In this document: piece after piece, positions 35,665-47,567 of the stretch
Layout of the letters: every line of letters begins with the position of its first letter
Position numbering within the stretch: the first letter of the stretch is position 1
NCBI GenBank assembly: GCA_022578605.1
Contig: MU394059.1
Span: forward strand, 806,001-870,000
Direction: 5' to 3'
Length of the DNA: 64,000 bases
From: Camillea tinctor
Lineage: Eukaryota > Ascomycota > Sordariomycetes > Xylariales > Xylariaceae
Made by a program: the position numbers and the translations under genes
The notes under the pieces: model-generated
What the model was told of the DNA's origin: nothing
Seen by the model: only the letters and a program-made list of their open reading frames with translations
The model's database searches: none

Positions 35665-38600
35665 CCTAAGGACTGGCACAGGCCTTCATGGTTTGAAACA
35701 GTACCTAATATTTGAGTAAAATGAGATCACCGGTGTATGGACGCCAGAAGCATAGCCATAACATAATCACGATCTGATTCCGTGTCAGACATCGTTGCAA
35801 TAACAGGTAATGACGACACAAATGTGGCCAAGCAGGAAAGAAAATTTCAGCAACCCATCCAAGCGGGACTTCTAGAGATATATCATAGAATACCATGCAC
35901 ATTCGGCCGAGTCTGGCAGGGTGTGGCTAACTTGTATGCAAATAACCGCCCGCAAATAACTCTGCTTGAATCTACCCAGTGGCCCAATCAAACGGGAGGA
36001 CACTTCGTGTTGCAACAAAGGCCCTCGTCTTCATTCGTCGTAGCTCGCAAAAATGAGGTCATATTGTTATCGAATGCTGCTGGATTGAAGGGTTTCGGGA
36101 AAATATTATAGGTAGCAGTCTGAGTATTTAAGCTGACAAAGGCCAATATGTGAACTCTATCCACCTTCCTCTTTGCTTGATGTCTCCACGATATGTACGC
36201 TCAAGCCTCCCATGCCACTATAACCATAGCCCAAGACACCGGGAATTTAACTTTTCCAGGAAATGAGATGTACATGCAGCCTTAAGCGTCCCAACCCATG
36301 GTCTCAGATGAGTTATCCAAAGATATCGTCCCGATGGGCCAGTATGGAATGGTCGAATACTACCTACGCAGGTAGGAGATGCTCCAGTTTTGATGTATGA
36401 AGCCAGGGGTATCACGTGATAGATGGCCATAAATAGTTATAGTTAGCTACCAGACACAGAATAATAGGGGGCTTGATATTGCTCTCTATCATCAAGGCGG
36501 AACGGAACTTGTGCTATTAATAAGTACATCACCTATCGTAGCCTTCCCAGTCTTATAGTCGGAGCCCTCAAGAGTCAAACGAACGCCACCCCTCTACTTA
36601 TAAACAGGTGAGATACTGGGATACGAAAGTGCTCCTGCGTTAGACTTATTCCAATGTTGAACATTATATTTCCTATTCGATGTTTTGGGCGTAAGCCCAG
36701 ATATTGAGGTATCGGCATACGGGTCATGTTGATGAGCTCGGAGTTAGGTATCCAGAGATCGTGAGAACACACGATCTGCTAGTAGTATGTTGGTTCATAT
36801 CGAACTATGGCCCCTAAAGCCCGCCATATTGCCTCTACTTGAAATTAGTATATCGTCCCTCACCTGGCCACTTTGCCTACTAGTTCGCCTAGCTACAGAG
36901 GAATTCTAACGTGAATATGCATTTGACAGCCGCCTCATATAATATACTTAAGCTCATCAAAAATCCCCCGTGCTCATCGCTGTCAGGAGGCAACGATAAA
37001 GTTTCGACTTCAAACTAGTTGAAGTTATTCCCTTTCCTCATGTAGTTTTTGAAATATATCAACATGGGCACTAACAACACCATTCACCAGACGCGTAAGT
37101 AATGAGGTTTATGATATCCAGGAGATATCTATTCTTTAAGTTGAGTATGTAGTTCTACTTCTTGTTGCTATAGCATGATAGTCGTTATGCTAACTAGAAA
37201 CAAACATCAAATCAAACCTTTTACGCATGACGAATAGAATTTCGCAAAATTTGTTTCATTCGTTACTTCGCTAGTTTTCTCTATAGATGATTTCTTAGCA
37301 TGCTACGTTTTCTATATTGCATGCCTTTAGTCTCTACAGTGTTGGTCTGGGTCTTTGGCTTGTTTGTAGTAGATCTATGGAATAGGTATTCGCTTATGCT
37401 AACAGCCCTAAAGGCTATTTTCCCACTCTCAGCAACTTATGTGAACAACCGACCCATGCTTCTCTACCTTTGATAAGTTTTTGTTCGTAACATAATTGAA
37501 AGTCTTCTCCCTCTAGATCTTTTTAATAAGATACCCATATTTATATATTTATATTTATATAGGTATATACCCTAAATCAAGGAAATATCCAATACCATAG
37601 CTTTCAAAGGATCCAATGGCTTTTGTTATTAGTTGATAGAATCTAACCTAGGTTAAAGGATAGTAACCTTATAGCTTGTATAAGACACTAGTTATAATGG
37701 CTGCTCTATAAGAACAGAGCCTTTTCTCCAGATGAGACAAAGAGGAACGATATTATTGATTTAGGGCATCAAAACTGATACCATCATCCAATCTAAGCAT
37801 CTAAGTGGATTCAACACTACGTATGTTTGAGAAAGGGATTTCTTTCATAAACGTTCATTCCCAGGGGTCAGTAGAGAACGATATCGGGCATATATTAGAA
37901 TAGGGATGGTACACCAAAAATCGCTGAATCCTGAGACTAAATCATTTCCTACTATTTGAGCTGCAACGATATATTCTCTAATTATGGTATTTCAATTGCT
38001 ATATCGCTTCATATGAACAAATGGGTTGAAGTTAAATTTTCTCGGAAATCTATATGCCAACATCGTCCTTCAGCGATCATAAAGCCCAATACTCGGCAAC
38101 AACAACATCATCAGCTACCAAGATTGAAATGAGAGTATATGTAATACCTAACCTAGCCCCTTATCCTATGTAACGGGCTTTTCATGCCACTACGACCCTC
38201 AATAAAATAAGACGTGCCTAGACCGAGATATTATCCTCCATCAACTATCACAGTAGCATTTCGTATTCCGCCATCGATAATACCTACATCGGGAGTTCAC
38301 TTGCTCGCTCTCTGGCGGGCGCTACACACACACACACACACACGCACACATACACAATACATATTCCAAACTTCACACAGCGGTAGCTGCCAAGCCTAGA
38401 CCGAGGGGACGCAAATCCATACAAGACATACATCATACGCTACCCAGGGGGTCTAGACGCGCCCAGAGTCAAGTCGTATTATTGGGTGTGCTGGAAAAAT
38501 TTTCCCTTCCCTTTGGACCATGCGATGGAGATGCATATATGCCAATGTAACCCTAGTACATCCGCGGCCGTGTGTCGCTTCCCCTCCCGCCCCCTTTTTC

Positions 38601-39877
38601 TGCCTCCCCATGTATATGCAAACTCGGGCAGGACGCATATCACAACCTTGCCTTGCAGGATCGCTGATATAAGAGGTGCGCAATACCTGTATGTAATGTA
38701 TGTGTGGCATTCCCCCAAGGCCCAAAATAACAAAAAAAAAGGAAAAAAAAATACACCGCATTAATTCTCGTGTTAATGCGCATAGACTTTTTGAAGAAGG
38801 GGGGGGGTGTGGGAGGACAAGGAGGGAAAGTAAGTAGGTGTCTAAGACAGTCGCCCGTTTTACGTGACACCGCGGATGCAGGGACAACTTTGTTCGCCCC
38901 GTCCGGTCTGCATACCGATCCAGACTTTGCGCCTCCGGGTTAGGTAGGTATATATATAACTCAAATACCTGCCTACCTATTCGTGTATGAGGCAGAGAAA
39001 AAGTGAAGCGTGGCTAACGCCCGCTGGTGGTGAATAGTTCAGGCAACCGGGCGAACGCAAGCGGGGTTCGGTGCGGGTAGTGCAGCGGGTGTGTAAGGGG
39101 CAGATACCCGAATGGGGCTGGAGTGATCGTTGTTGATCTGGTTATTGTCCACGAAGCGGCAGGCTCATAGTGATTTGTGGGTTTGTGACTGTTCGACTTG
39201 ATCGTACGATGCAAAAATCGACTTATGAACTTCTTTGGTTGAGAGGGGCCATTATTTTGGTATTACGAATGGCAGTCGGCACACAGAAAAGGGGAATATT
39301 TCGGTGGGGAGCTTCGAGGCGCCAGCATCGTACTTTAGCATAGCATCGTAAACCGTCGTGTATTTTTATTCTGCGCAAGGTATTTGGACCTTGAGAACAC
39401 TATGTTAAGCCAAGCGCATTGCTTAGAAAGAAAAGGGGGTGGATGAATCCAACTCCTTATAACCACATGGCTTCACTCTCACCAGACGATAACGATAATG
39501 CCATTATTGACGTTGCCAAATCAAACTGCGCTTATAGGTGAGGCTAGAATGTGCAAGGACAAGTCGACCTTGACTTCAAAATATCATGCTTCATTCACCG
39601 GAGTGTGTTGGATTCCTTCCCCTACCAATGACGAGCCAAAATGCCTGGCCTCCTAGATATACACAATTCCTAAACACCTAGACTCCTATTAGGGAAGATA
39701 GCTAGCTCTATTTCCCTGCGGCTAGGTCCCTTGTATGCCTTTCGTATCTCTAATGGCTCTGAATAATTCCCATAGCACTGAACATAGATGCAACTCCAAA
39801 TATAAATAGCATGAGTTGCTGATATGCAGGATATTATAATCGACGTGGTGGCGGCTCTATTGATGCTAACTTGAAAA
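35665..39877 (+). other. AT-rich gene-poor region between HET pseudogene and UTP7
   Basis: About 4.2 kb without a gene I can support. From about 36400 to 38200 open frames are very short and TA steps are frequent, suggesting mutated relics of unrecognisable origin. A CA microsatellite lies at about 38324-38352, and a G-run (9 or more G) at about 38798-38808. Sequence beyond 38200 returns to ordinary composition. Confidence 0.4.
38324..38352 (+). repeat. (AC)n microsatellite
   Basis: About 14 AC units with one interruption (CACGCACACA) at the 3' side. It is a simple repeat at the edge of the AT-rich block. Confidence 0.8.
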
Positions 39878-41792
39878 TTACGATTCTTTCTTTGCAAATC
39901 TGGCTAGAGCAGGGCCCAGCTCGGCCTTCTGCTCTTTGTGCTTTTGAGAATGTAGCTGTTGGCGCTCCTTCCAGATCTCATCGACCTTGAGTCTTTTCTC
40001 GTCGATGACATTCTTAGCCCGTTGTTTGCGAAGATACCTGCGGAGTGCACCATTCTTGCCGCGTGCTCGGTTTCTAATTTCAGTCTCGATATCTACTGGC
40101 TTGGCGTCCAGGTCCCTTTCGGCTTGACGTTCCTTCTCGGAGCGCAGATCAAGGTTACCAATAAAGTTAGGATCCAGTGCGATCATTTCAGGTCGCAACT
40201 TGTTCAGTAGAGACTTGACTTCCGTTTCTTGGCGTTGTTTGGTTGTCTCGAATGGATTCACTTCGAGGGCATCGAAAGATGGATCGCCAGCACCAGGGAC
40301 TATGATGCTACTGAATCCAGCATCATGACCGACGCCCAATACGTCCTCGAAGGGACACCAGCGTACACGTTCAACACGATTTCCTTCTCCACCCCAATGC
40401 ATATAAGGACTGCGGACCTTTTCCTGGTCTGCACTATGTTTGTTGTAGAGACCCTTCCACATGGTGGTGTGGGTTCCCCAGCCGACTGCGGTCACGCCTC
40501 TGTCGGATATCGCAATCGATGGAGCTGGTTGTCGTAAGCGATAGCTTCCGACTTCCTTGAAATTTCTTATGTCCCAAACAGCCATCTTGCAGTCTATTGA
40601 TAATGATTAGCAAATTCATCCACAGCATAGGAGGGGCAACGATGAATTCCTAGTGACCAACGCCACCTGTCTTCCAGGGAGATAAAAGATAGGGGAACAC
40701 CGACCTTGTCCAGCCGAGACCATATAGTAGCCCTCCCGATGAACAGATATCGATCGAACGGGTCCTCTATGTGCCAATAGCTTTACGAGAGGGCCTTCGC
40801 TCGAAGCACAATTTGGCGACCACAATGTGACTGTACCGTTTTGATGACCGACGTGACATATTGCATTGTAAGGGTTCTGGGCTAGAGATGTCGGGGTGCC
40901 TAGTTTTGTGGCTATTTCACTGACAACCTGACCACTGTAACATAACGCATAGAATTAGCAATCGATCTCTTGCTTGTACTGGTAGCATGTGAGATCAAAG
41001 GGGGGGAGGGGGGAGAGTTGAAGACTGCTTACGTTGAGACGTCCTGGTATTTCAAATGTCCTGACATGCCCTATTGATATAATTGGTTAATAACTGTATA
41101 TATTCGATTCGGCTTGTTGTTAGTCCTCTACTTACCAAGGTCACTAGGAGAAAGTGGTAAGGGAGCATCTCTAGGTGGGAGACCTCTTGGTGTTTTCGCA
41201 AGCAATGTAGCTCAACACCGCTGTTGGCATCGTATATGTAGCAATATTTCTTCTGGGCGACACATATGTACTGGTTATTATGTAGGAACTTGACATCCCG
41301 GATGGTCTCGCCGAGCTGTAGTTCGCATCCTAGCTTGCCCTCCCTCCAATCCTTGATGACGGCGACGTGCCCTTTTCTTCCTCCCATGACTATCTCCCGG
41401 CCTGTCCTGCTGTAGTCGAATACGTACGGCCCAAGATCTAGCTTTAAATCGAACCGTTTCTTGGCGGTTTCTAATGAGGTCTGCGCTTGTATATCTTCCT
41501 GGCGCACTTTCCACGTCCTTTCCAATTCGTGCTCGGGCTCGAGAAAACCGGCAGTGTTTTCTAACAGGATCTCGGCATCCTTCGCCTTTAAAGTCGCATC
41601 TTCGTATTTAGACTCGAGTGCCTTGACGTTGCGCCGTAGCTTTTTGTCTTTAATTCCTTTTACTGAGATTCTCTCGCCGCGGCCGTAGTCTCGGTGGGCA
41701 GCTTGTCTTCGCCGCTGCTTCTCCCGTTCCTGTTTCGACATGAGCTCCGTCCTGGCGCGTTTGACGACACGAGCGCCATTATCGGTGTCCAT
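39878..41792 (-). CDS. UTP7: Utp7-like U3 snoRNP/SSU-processome WD protein (BING4 family), four exons
   Basis: Minus-strand exons 41792-41136, 41070-41033, 40934-40705 and 40593-39878 encode 546 residues with consistent phases; exon 2 is only 38 nt. Utp7 is part of the SSU processome that handles early 18S rRNA processing in the nucleolus. The N-terminus is Lys/Arg-rich, followed by a WD beta-propeller ([42 protein letters not shown]) and the BING4 C-terminal domain ([20 protein letters not shown], then [19 protein letters not shown]). The tail is basic and helical. It is divergent from TSR1, another 40S assembly factor, across 495 bases. Confidence 0.93.
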
Positions 41793-42287
41793 GATTATTT
41801 TCTTCTTGCGCCCCTGTGCCTGGGAGAGATTCGGGAGTACTCGAGGTTATAGTCGAAGCGAAAGCTGGGATAAGTAGCAAAACGAAGAAGAAGAAGAAGT
41901 TTGATGCGACTGGGATCCCGAATCAAAGTTTAAGCAGCAAAAGATAAATTTCCTGGTATCAGTTGCGATAAGCACTATGGACCCGCTAAAAAGTTGTTAT
42001 CGGTGGATCCATCCCGCACAGAAAAAATTCAGTGGATTCTCGATTCTCTTTATCGTTTGTAAGTGTCTCTAACACTGCTTTTACCCCTCCAAAACCCTCC
42101 AAACCCCTTTTATACCTATTCTATCATACTTACAACTTATCTTTGAACTACAAATCACGAACTACGAACTACGAACCAAAAGACAAAAACCAAAAACCAC
42201 CAATCGCAATACTCATTCTTCCCAACAGTCAATAGTTGCAACCTGGATTCCCTACCCTTCCGATTTAAAGCCGGAGGCAACGGGAAA
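41793..42287 (+). promoter_or_regulatory. Bidirectional promoter region of UTP7 and TSR1
   Basis: 495 bases separate the two start codons. It contains a GAAGAAGAAGAAG run near 41885-41900, an AAAAAATTC element near 42022 that resembles part of the yeast RRPE ribosome-biogenesis motif, and repeated ACGAACT/ACGAACC units near 42158-42178. Motif matches are short and are given as observation only. Confidence 0.4.
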
Positions 42288-44821
42288 ATGCCCTCAGCCG
42301 TCGCCGCCCATTCCCATCGGCCGACTACTAAAGTTGTGCACAAGGCCTTCAAGTCCAGGAAGTCGACCAAGGGTTCACTGCGCGACGAAGCCAAAGGTAC
42401 AGAAAATATAGAAAATCATAATAATAATAATAAAAAACAGTTGATCATGCGCGCAAATACTTATTGTTATATATAGGCAAAGTTCCCAATGAAAGGGGTT
42501 TGCGAAAAACCCCCCACCAACAGGTCATGTCCAAGTTCGACCGGCGCAACCAGGCTAAGCAGCGACAGCTAGCCAAACACAAGGAGCACCAGAAGGAGAA
42601 TTCCGTATTCGTTGGACGAGATGGTGCCCCGAGAATAGTAGCTGTAGTCCCGCTCTGTGCCGACAGCAATGTCTCTGCCGCCATCCAGAGCCTGAACAGC
42701 AGCCTGGATATCGAGACCCAAGTTCTCGACGCCCCTTTCCGCGTTTCTGTCGACCGTTTCAAACAAAAGCTCCAATATGTCCCAGTTACGAGGGATCTCA
42801 CGGCATGTATGGACGCTGCCCAAGTCGCCGATTATATCGTTTTCGTCCTATCTTCCGAGGTCGAGGTTGATCCCCTAGGAGAGCTGATAATCCGAAGCAT
42901 CGAAAACCAGGGCATGTCGACACTGTTCACGGTAGTCCAGAATCTCGACAGCATCCAACCCGCGAAAGCCAGACCCGACGTTGTCAAATCTCTTATATCC
43001 TTTATGACACACTTCCACCCGGGCCAAGACAAGATCTACAGCCTGGATTCAAGGCAAGAATGCTCTAGCTTGATGCGATCGCTTTGCAGCACTACACCAA
43101 AAGGAGTCAATTGGCGGGACCAAAGGTCATGGATGCTGGTGGATGAAATCCAATGGCCGTCTACCGAAACAGAATCAACTATTATGACAGGAGTGGTTCG
43201 TGGGAAAGGTCTCAAGGCTGATCGTCTCGTTCATGTAGGAGATTGGGGTACCTTCCAAATCGAGAAGATCATAGCTGCACCACTTCAGACTAAGAAACGG
43301 AAGGACGGAAACATGGCTATAGACGAAACAGAAGCAGAGGACATCTTGGAAACTCCGGGCGAGGACCAAGATAACCTAGCTGAGCTAGCACCGGAAGAGG
43401 TTATGATGGACGACGCCGACGGTGACAGTGGCGCGCAAGAGGACGTAACAACAAATAAGAAGGGGGTTTTGCTAGATGACCATCACTATTTCTCGGAAGA
43501 TGAGCCTGAGGAATATACTGCACCGAAGAAACTACCAAAGGGAACCTCATCTTACCAAGCCGCTTGGTTCTTGGACGATGTTTCCGATTCCGAATCAGAA
43601 CTAGACGACGAAGAGATGCAAGACGCCGAGGAGAACGCACCAGCAGCCCCTGAAGATGGCATGGAGGGCCTTGCTGGTAGGGAGCCTACTGAGGCAGCCA
43701 TGTCAGAATATCCACAGTCCGAAATGTTTGTTGAACCAAACGAAGACGAAGATGCCCAACAATTAGAAGCGTATCGCGCTAGGAGGCGCGATGAAGCAGA
43801 GGATGACAAGGAATTCCCCGATGAGATTGAGCTGCATCCTCATGTTCTCGCGCGGGAGAGGCTTGCAAAATATAGAGGATTGAAGAGCCTTCGGACAAGT
43901 CCGTGGAATGTTGAAGAAGATAGGCCTTACCAACCCGAGGAGTGGTCAAGGTTATTACAAATCTCGGACTACCAATCATCTCGGAATCGATCAATACGGG
44001 AAGCATTGGTGGGAGGAGTCGCCCCCGGTACCAGAGTTCACATTTACCTGAAGGGCGTTCCTCAAGAGGTACAGAAGTCTTACACGCCATCTCGGCCTGT
44101 CACGCTCTTTTCCCTCTTGAGGCACGAAAATAAGAAGACGTCGCTCAATTTCGATGTGACACACAAGGATGACTATGAGAAATCCATCAAGGCAAAAGAG
44201 GAACTGATCGTTCAATGCGGACCTCGACGATTTATCGTCAACCCGTTGTTTTCGATCGGCGGAAACACTGAAAACGACGTACACAAGTACTGTCGATATC
44301 TCCACCCGGGTCAATCAGCCGTTGCGACATTCATGGGTCCTATTACTTGGGGATCTGTGCCAACACTGTTCTTCAAGCGGACAGCACCGGAAGCTGGCGG
44401 GGACGGATCGCAGCTACCCCTGCAGCTGGTTGCTACGGGAACTGCTCGAGCCCCGTCTACGTCGAGGGTCATAGCAAAGCGTGTCATCCTGACGGGCCAC
44501 CCCTTCCACATCCACAAGAAGGTCGTCACCGTACGATACATGTTCTTCAACAGAGAAGACGTGGAATGGTTCAAGGCGCTGCCGCTGTGGACTAAGCGCG
44601 GAAAGAGCGGGTACATCAAGGAAGCCCTGGGCACTCACGGATACTTCAAAGCCAATTTTGATGGCAGGATAAACCCGCAGGACGCTGTCGGCGTCAGCTT
44701 GTACAAGCGCGTGTGGCCGCGAACCGCCAGGCCACTCGCTGAGCCGTTGCTAGATGAAGCGGCAGCAGCCGCAGCGGTGGCGGGTCAGGATGAAGAAGCT
44801 ATGGACGAAGATATCCAATAG
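42288..44821 (+). CDS. TSR1: Tsr1-like 40S ribosome maturation factor, two exons
   Basis: Exons 42288-42396 and 42477-44821 encode 817 residues. Tsr1 resembles the GTPase Bms1 but lacks GTPase activity, and it binds late cytoplasmic pre-40S particles. Visible parts: a basic N-terminus (HKAFKSRKSTKGS), a Bms1-like domain without a P-loop (APRIVAVVPLCADSN), the AARP2CN-type central domain with GVVRGKGLKADRLVHVGDWG, a long acidic linker (about residues 285-450), and the conserved C-terminal DUF663 region with SPWNVEEDRPY and RVILTGHPFHIHKKVVTVRYMF split over the last third, ending GYFKANFDGRINPQDAVGVSLYKRVWPR in sense. The acidic tail ends DEEAMDEDIQ. The single intron follows codon 36. Confidence 0.95.
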
Positions 44822-45262
44822 GTATGGCAAAGGTTTAGGTTTAGGTATATTTAGATTTAACGACTTGTATGATTTCGTATTGTGCTGGGTCAATACGGGC
44901 CGGGAAGGGAAAATCAAAAGAAATGAGCAATTGACGGAGCACTTTTTGATTTGCATTTGAAATTTTATTTTCTTTCCAATGTCCCTGGTCTTCATGCCAC
45001 CCTGAGCTGAGTAAACTCCATTGTCCCCGCAGTCCCGGTCCCTGTCCCCGTCCCCGCGTGCGACCCCCCTCTCTCGTGTTTCTCCTGTAAAGCACGTGCG
45101 TACAACCTTCTTAATTCCTCCATGGGAATAAGCGTAATCGTAGTAGTGACACTCCTAAAACCCGAGGAACCTTCATCCGAAGTAATACAACATCTCCCCC
45201 CCAAATATCTAATATTCCATAGTTTAAAAAAAAGGAAATACCCCAATACTTGACTTACCTGA
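44822..45262 (+). other. Convergent 3' spacer of TSR1 and UREG
   Basis: 441 bases between facing stop codons. It includes GTTTAGGTTTAGG near 44830-44845 and a short run of GTCCC/GTCCCCG units near 45030-45057. No gene seen. Confidence 0.45.
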
Positions 45263-46378
45263 TTAGCTCTTCACCAACGTCTCCAAACCCTCCGTCGGCC
45301 TCGGACCTCCCTTGGCCTTGGCCACGGCCTCGGCACCGCTGGCCTTCCACGCGCTCAGGATCAGGTTGACGATGTGGTCGACGCCGACGCCCTTCTTGAC
45401 CTGGGCGAAGACGGTGGGACCGCCCTCGCGCATCTTGCGGGCGTCGCGCTCCATGACGGTCAGGTCGGCGCCGACGGCCTCAGCCAGATCGGTCTTGTTG
45501 ACGACGAGCAGGTCGCTCTGGGTGATGCCGGGGCCGCCCTTGCGGGGCACCTTGTCGCCGCCGCTGACGTCGATCACGTAGACGATGTAGTCGGCGAGCT
45601 CGCGGCTGTAGTTGGCGGCCAGGTTGTCGCCGCCCGACTCGATGAGCAGCAGGTCGGCGGCGTAGGCCGCGTGCAGGTCCTCCAGCGCGGCCAGGTTCGC
45701 CGAGATGTCCTCGCGCACCGCCGCGTGCGGACACCCGCCCGTCTCGATGGCGCGGATCCGCGGCGCGGGCAGCGCGCGGTGCCGCGTCAGGAACTCGGCG
45801 TCTTCCCGCGTGAAGATGTCGTTGGTCACGGCGGCGAGGCTGTACTGCTCGCGCAGCGCGAGGCAGAGCGCGAGCATGAGGGCGGTTTTGCCGGAGCCGA
45901 CGGGTCTGTTTTTTGAAGGGGGGCGGGGGGAGACCAGGGGGGCTTATGTTAAAAAGGGGTTCTTTGCCTAGGTACGTTGCTTTTTGGGGGGTGGGAGGGG
46001 GTATAATGATAGCTATTAAGAAAAGGGGTAGGGGGTAAGGGGTAAAGGGTAAGGAGTCAGGGGGTGTGAAAGTTCACTTCCCCCCCCCTTTCCCCCTTTT
46101 CATACTCAGCTGTCTAAATCTCGCAGACAGCACGAAGAACGGCAGAAGGAAAGTTTCAAGGGGAAAAAAAAGGAGAGAGAACTTCGAGATGGTACATACC
46201 CTCCGATTCCAATGGTGAAGGCTCGCTCATTCCAATTCCGCCCCTCGACTATGGGCATCTCGCGGCCGAGGAAGCTACCAGGTCCATCGAGAATTTCGTG
46301 AGAGTGTCCGTGCTCCGCAGCAGAGAAACCATCGTGTGAGTGGCTCGTCACGCCGTCATGTGAGTGCGCGTGAGACAT
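45263..46378 (-). CDS. UREG: Urease accessory GTPase UreG, two exons
   Basis: Minus-strand exons 46378-46200 and 45905-45263 encode 273 residues. UreG uses GTP hydrolysis to deliver nickel to urease together with the UreD- and UreF-type proteins. The first 30 residues are His-rich ([21 protein letters not shown]), fitting metal binding as in plant UreG, which may replace the separate UreE chaperone that eukaryotes lack. The GTPase core shows P-loop GPVGSGKT at 60-67, completed across the intron, [13 protein letters not shown] with the conserved Cys-Pro-His metal site, ESGGDNLAA, and NKTDLA for guanine specificity. The intron is long for this window (294 nt) and rich in G and C runs. No urease structural gene is nearby, which is normal in fungi. 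Confidence 0.95.
45906..46199 (-). other. UREG intron with G/C-run-rich composition
   Basis: The plus strand has repeated runs of four to seven G (from about 45917 to 46065), followed by CCCCCCCCC and CCCCC runs at about 46080-46096. The arrangement could form a G-quadruplex on the plus (template) strand or a hairpin between G-rich and C-rich halves. It is spliced out in the model because the flanks join P-loop residues in frame. Confidence 0.6.
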
Positions 46379-47470
46379 CTTGTGACCGAACAAAGTGAGC
46401 AGACGTGTGAGTGGGTAGGTGGATGGGGGGTGGAGGTGTAATAAAGCTGAGGAGGGTTTTATTCGAATCTTAGATGATGGTCCGATAAGTACCGATCAAC
46501 TGGAATGTATGGCCCCGATATGTGGATGCGGATGGGATGAATGGGATGGATAAGATGTCTTGCTGCAGCGTTTTTAGTGTGAACGTGTGTATAGGTAAAA
46601 TGTGTTTGGGCAGCTCTGCATAGAGGAGGTTTGAGGCGTTCAAGTCTCGAAAGGGGGGGATTGACGTTGACCTGAGTTTTTTTTTTTTGGAAATTCTAGG
46701 TGAGGGGCAAGTCTTTTTTTTTTTTTTTTGGCGCTACGATTTGCGCCTGTATAAGTTGTAACTAGTAAGTAAATGGGGTCTCTAAGTAAAGCCCGTATGT
46801 ACTATGGATAAGCTGTGATGCGGGGGAGGGGCAGGTAGGTTTGTCAGAAATCACGAGCTTCTTCTTCCATAGTCCGATTCCATAAACAGTCAATAAAAAA
46901 AACAATCGGTTCTCAAACATGTAGGTACCTAAGAAAGAGGCACTACTTACTTGCACCTATGGCCAGCCTGTCTGGTACATTAGGTTATAGAGGGGTCGAA
47001 GTATGTATGTAAGTACCTAGTTCTGGTCCACATGTATCTATGTAGGCTTAGCTACTTACTCCCCCTTTTGCTATTTGTACTACGATCGTTGTGGTCGCCT
47101 ACATGATACTATAGGTTCCTCTAATGCACTCAGGTGGGAAATACATCTAAAAGAAACCGGGTATCCCGAGAACTACAAACTCATGTCTGCAAGTACGTGG
47201 ACTCTGCACACATGAGTCGACCAGGACCGAACCTTTTATATGCGCAGCAATACCTGAAATGGGTAAAGATCCTCTAACTTATTCTGAACTGCCTCACTTG
47301 ATTTATAAGTCGAGAGGACTGTTCTAACCTAGTCATCTCGTATACGACTTTAACAATATTTGTAGTGTACATATATACTAGTAGTGGATGAATATACCAA
47401 ACTCATTAGTTTCTGCGACGCTTGTCATATAATTTCCGATTAAACTTACCCCCTTCATCCAACAATTGAT

Positions 47471-47542
47471 TCTCGATTGGTCTAGTGGTCAGGATACCTG
47501 CTTGTCACGCAGGTGGCCGGGGTTCGATTCCCCGATCGAGAG
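47471..47542 (+). tRNA. tRNA-Asp (anticodon GTC)
   Basis: A 72-nt cloverleaf. The acceptor stem TCTCGAT (47471-47477) pairs with ATCGAGA (47535-47541) with discriminator G. The anticodon arm is CCTGC-TTGTCAC-GCAGG with GTC in the loop. The T arm contains the B-box GGTTCGATTCC. There is no intron and no encoded CCA, as usual in eukaryotes. Confidence 0.97.
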
Positions 47543-47559
47543 GATCATTTCCAGTTTGA

Positions 47560-47567
47560 TTTTTTTT
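47560..47567 (+). terminator. RNA polymerase III terminator of tRNA-Asp
   Basis: A run of eight T begins 18 bases after the tRNA 3' end, the expected poly-T stop signal for RNA polymerase III. Confidence 0.75.

Noticed and set aside
35782..36111. 109-codon plus-strand frame next to the HET remnant
   Set aside because: No recognisable domain, overlaps open frames on the other strand, and lies in degraded sequence; insufficient support for a gene.
37500..37570. TATTTATAT-rich segment as a possible replication origin or CRISPR-like repeat
   Set aside because: Only simple AT-rich sequence; no regular repeat-spacer pattern, and fungal origins cannot be called from sequence alone.
45374..45916. 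180-codon plus-strand frame over UREG
   Set aside because: Antisense to a clearly conserved GTPase and of biased Val/Ala/Asp composition.
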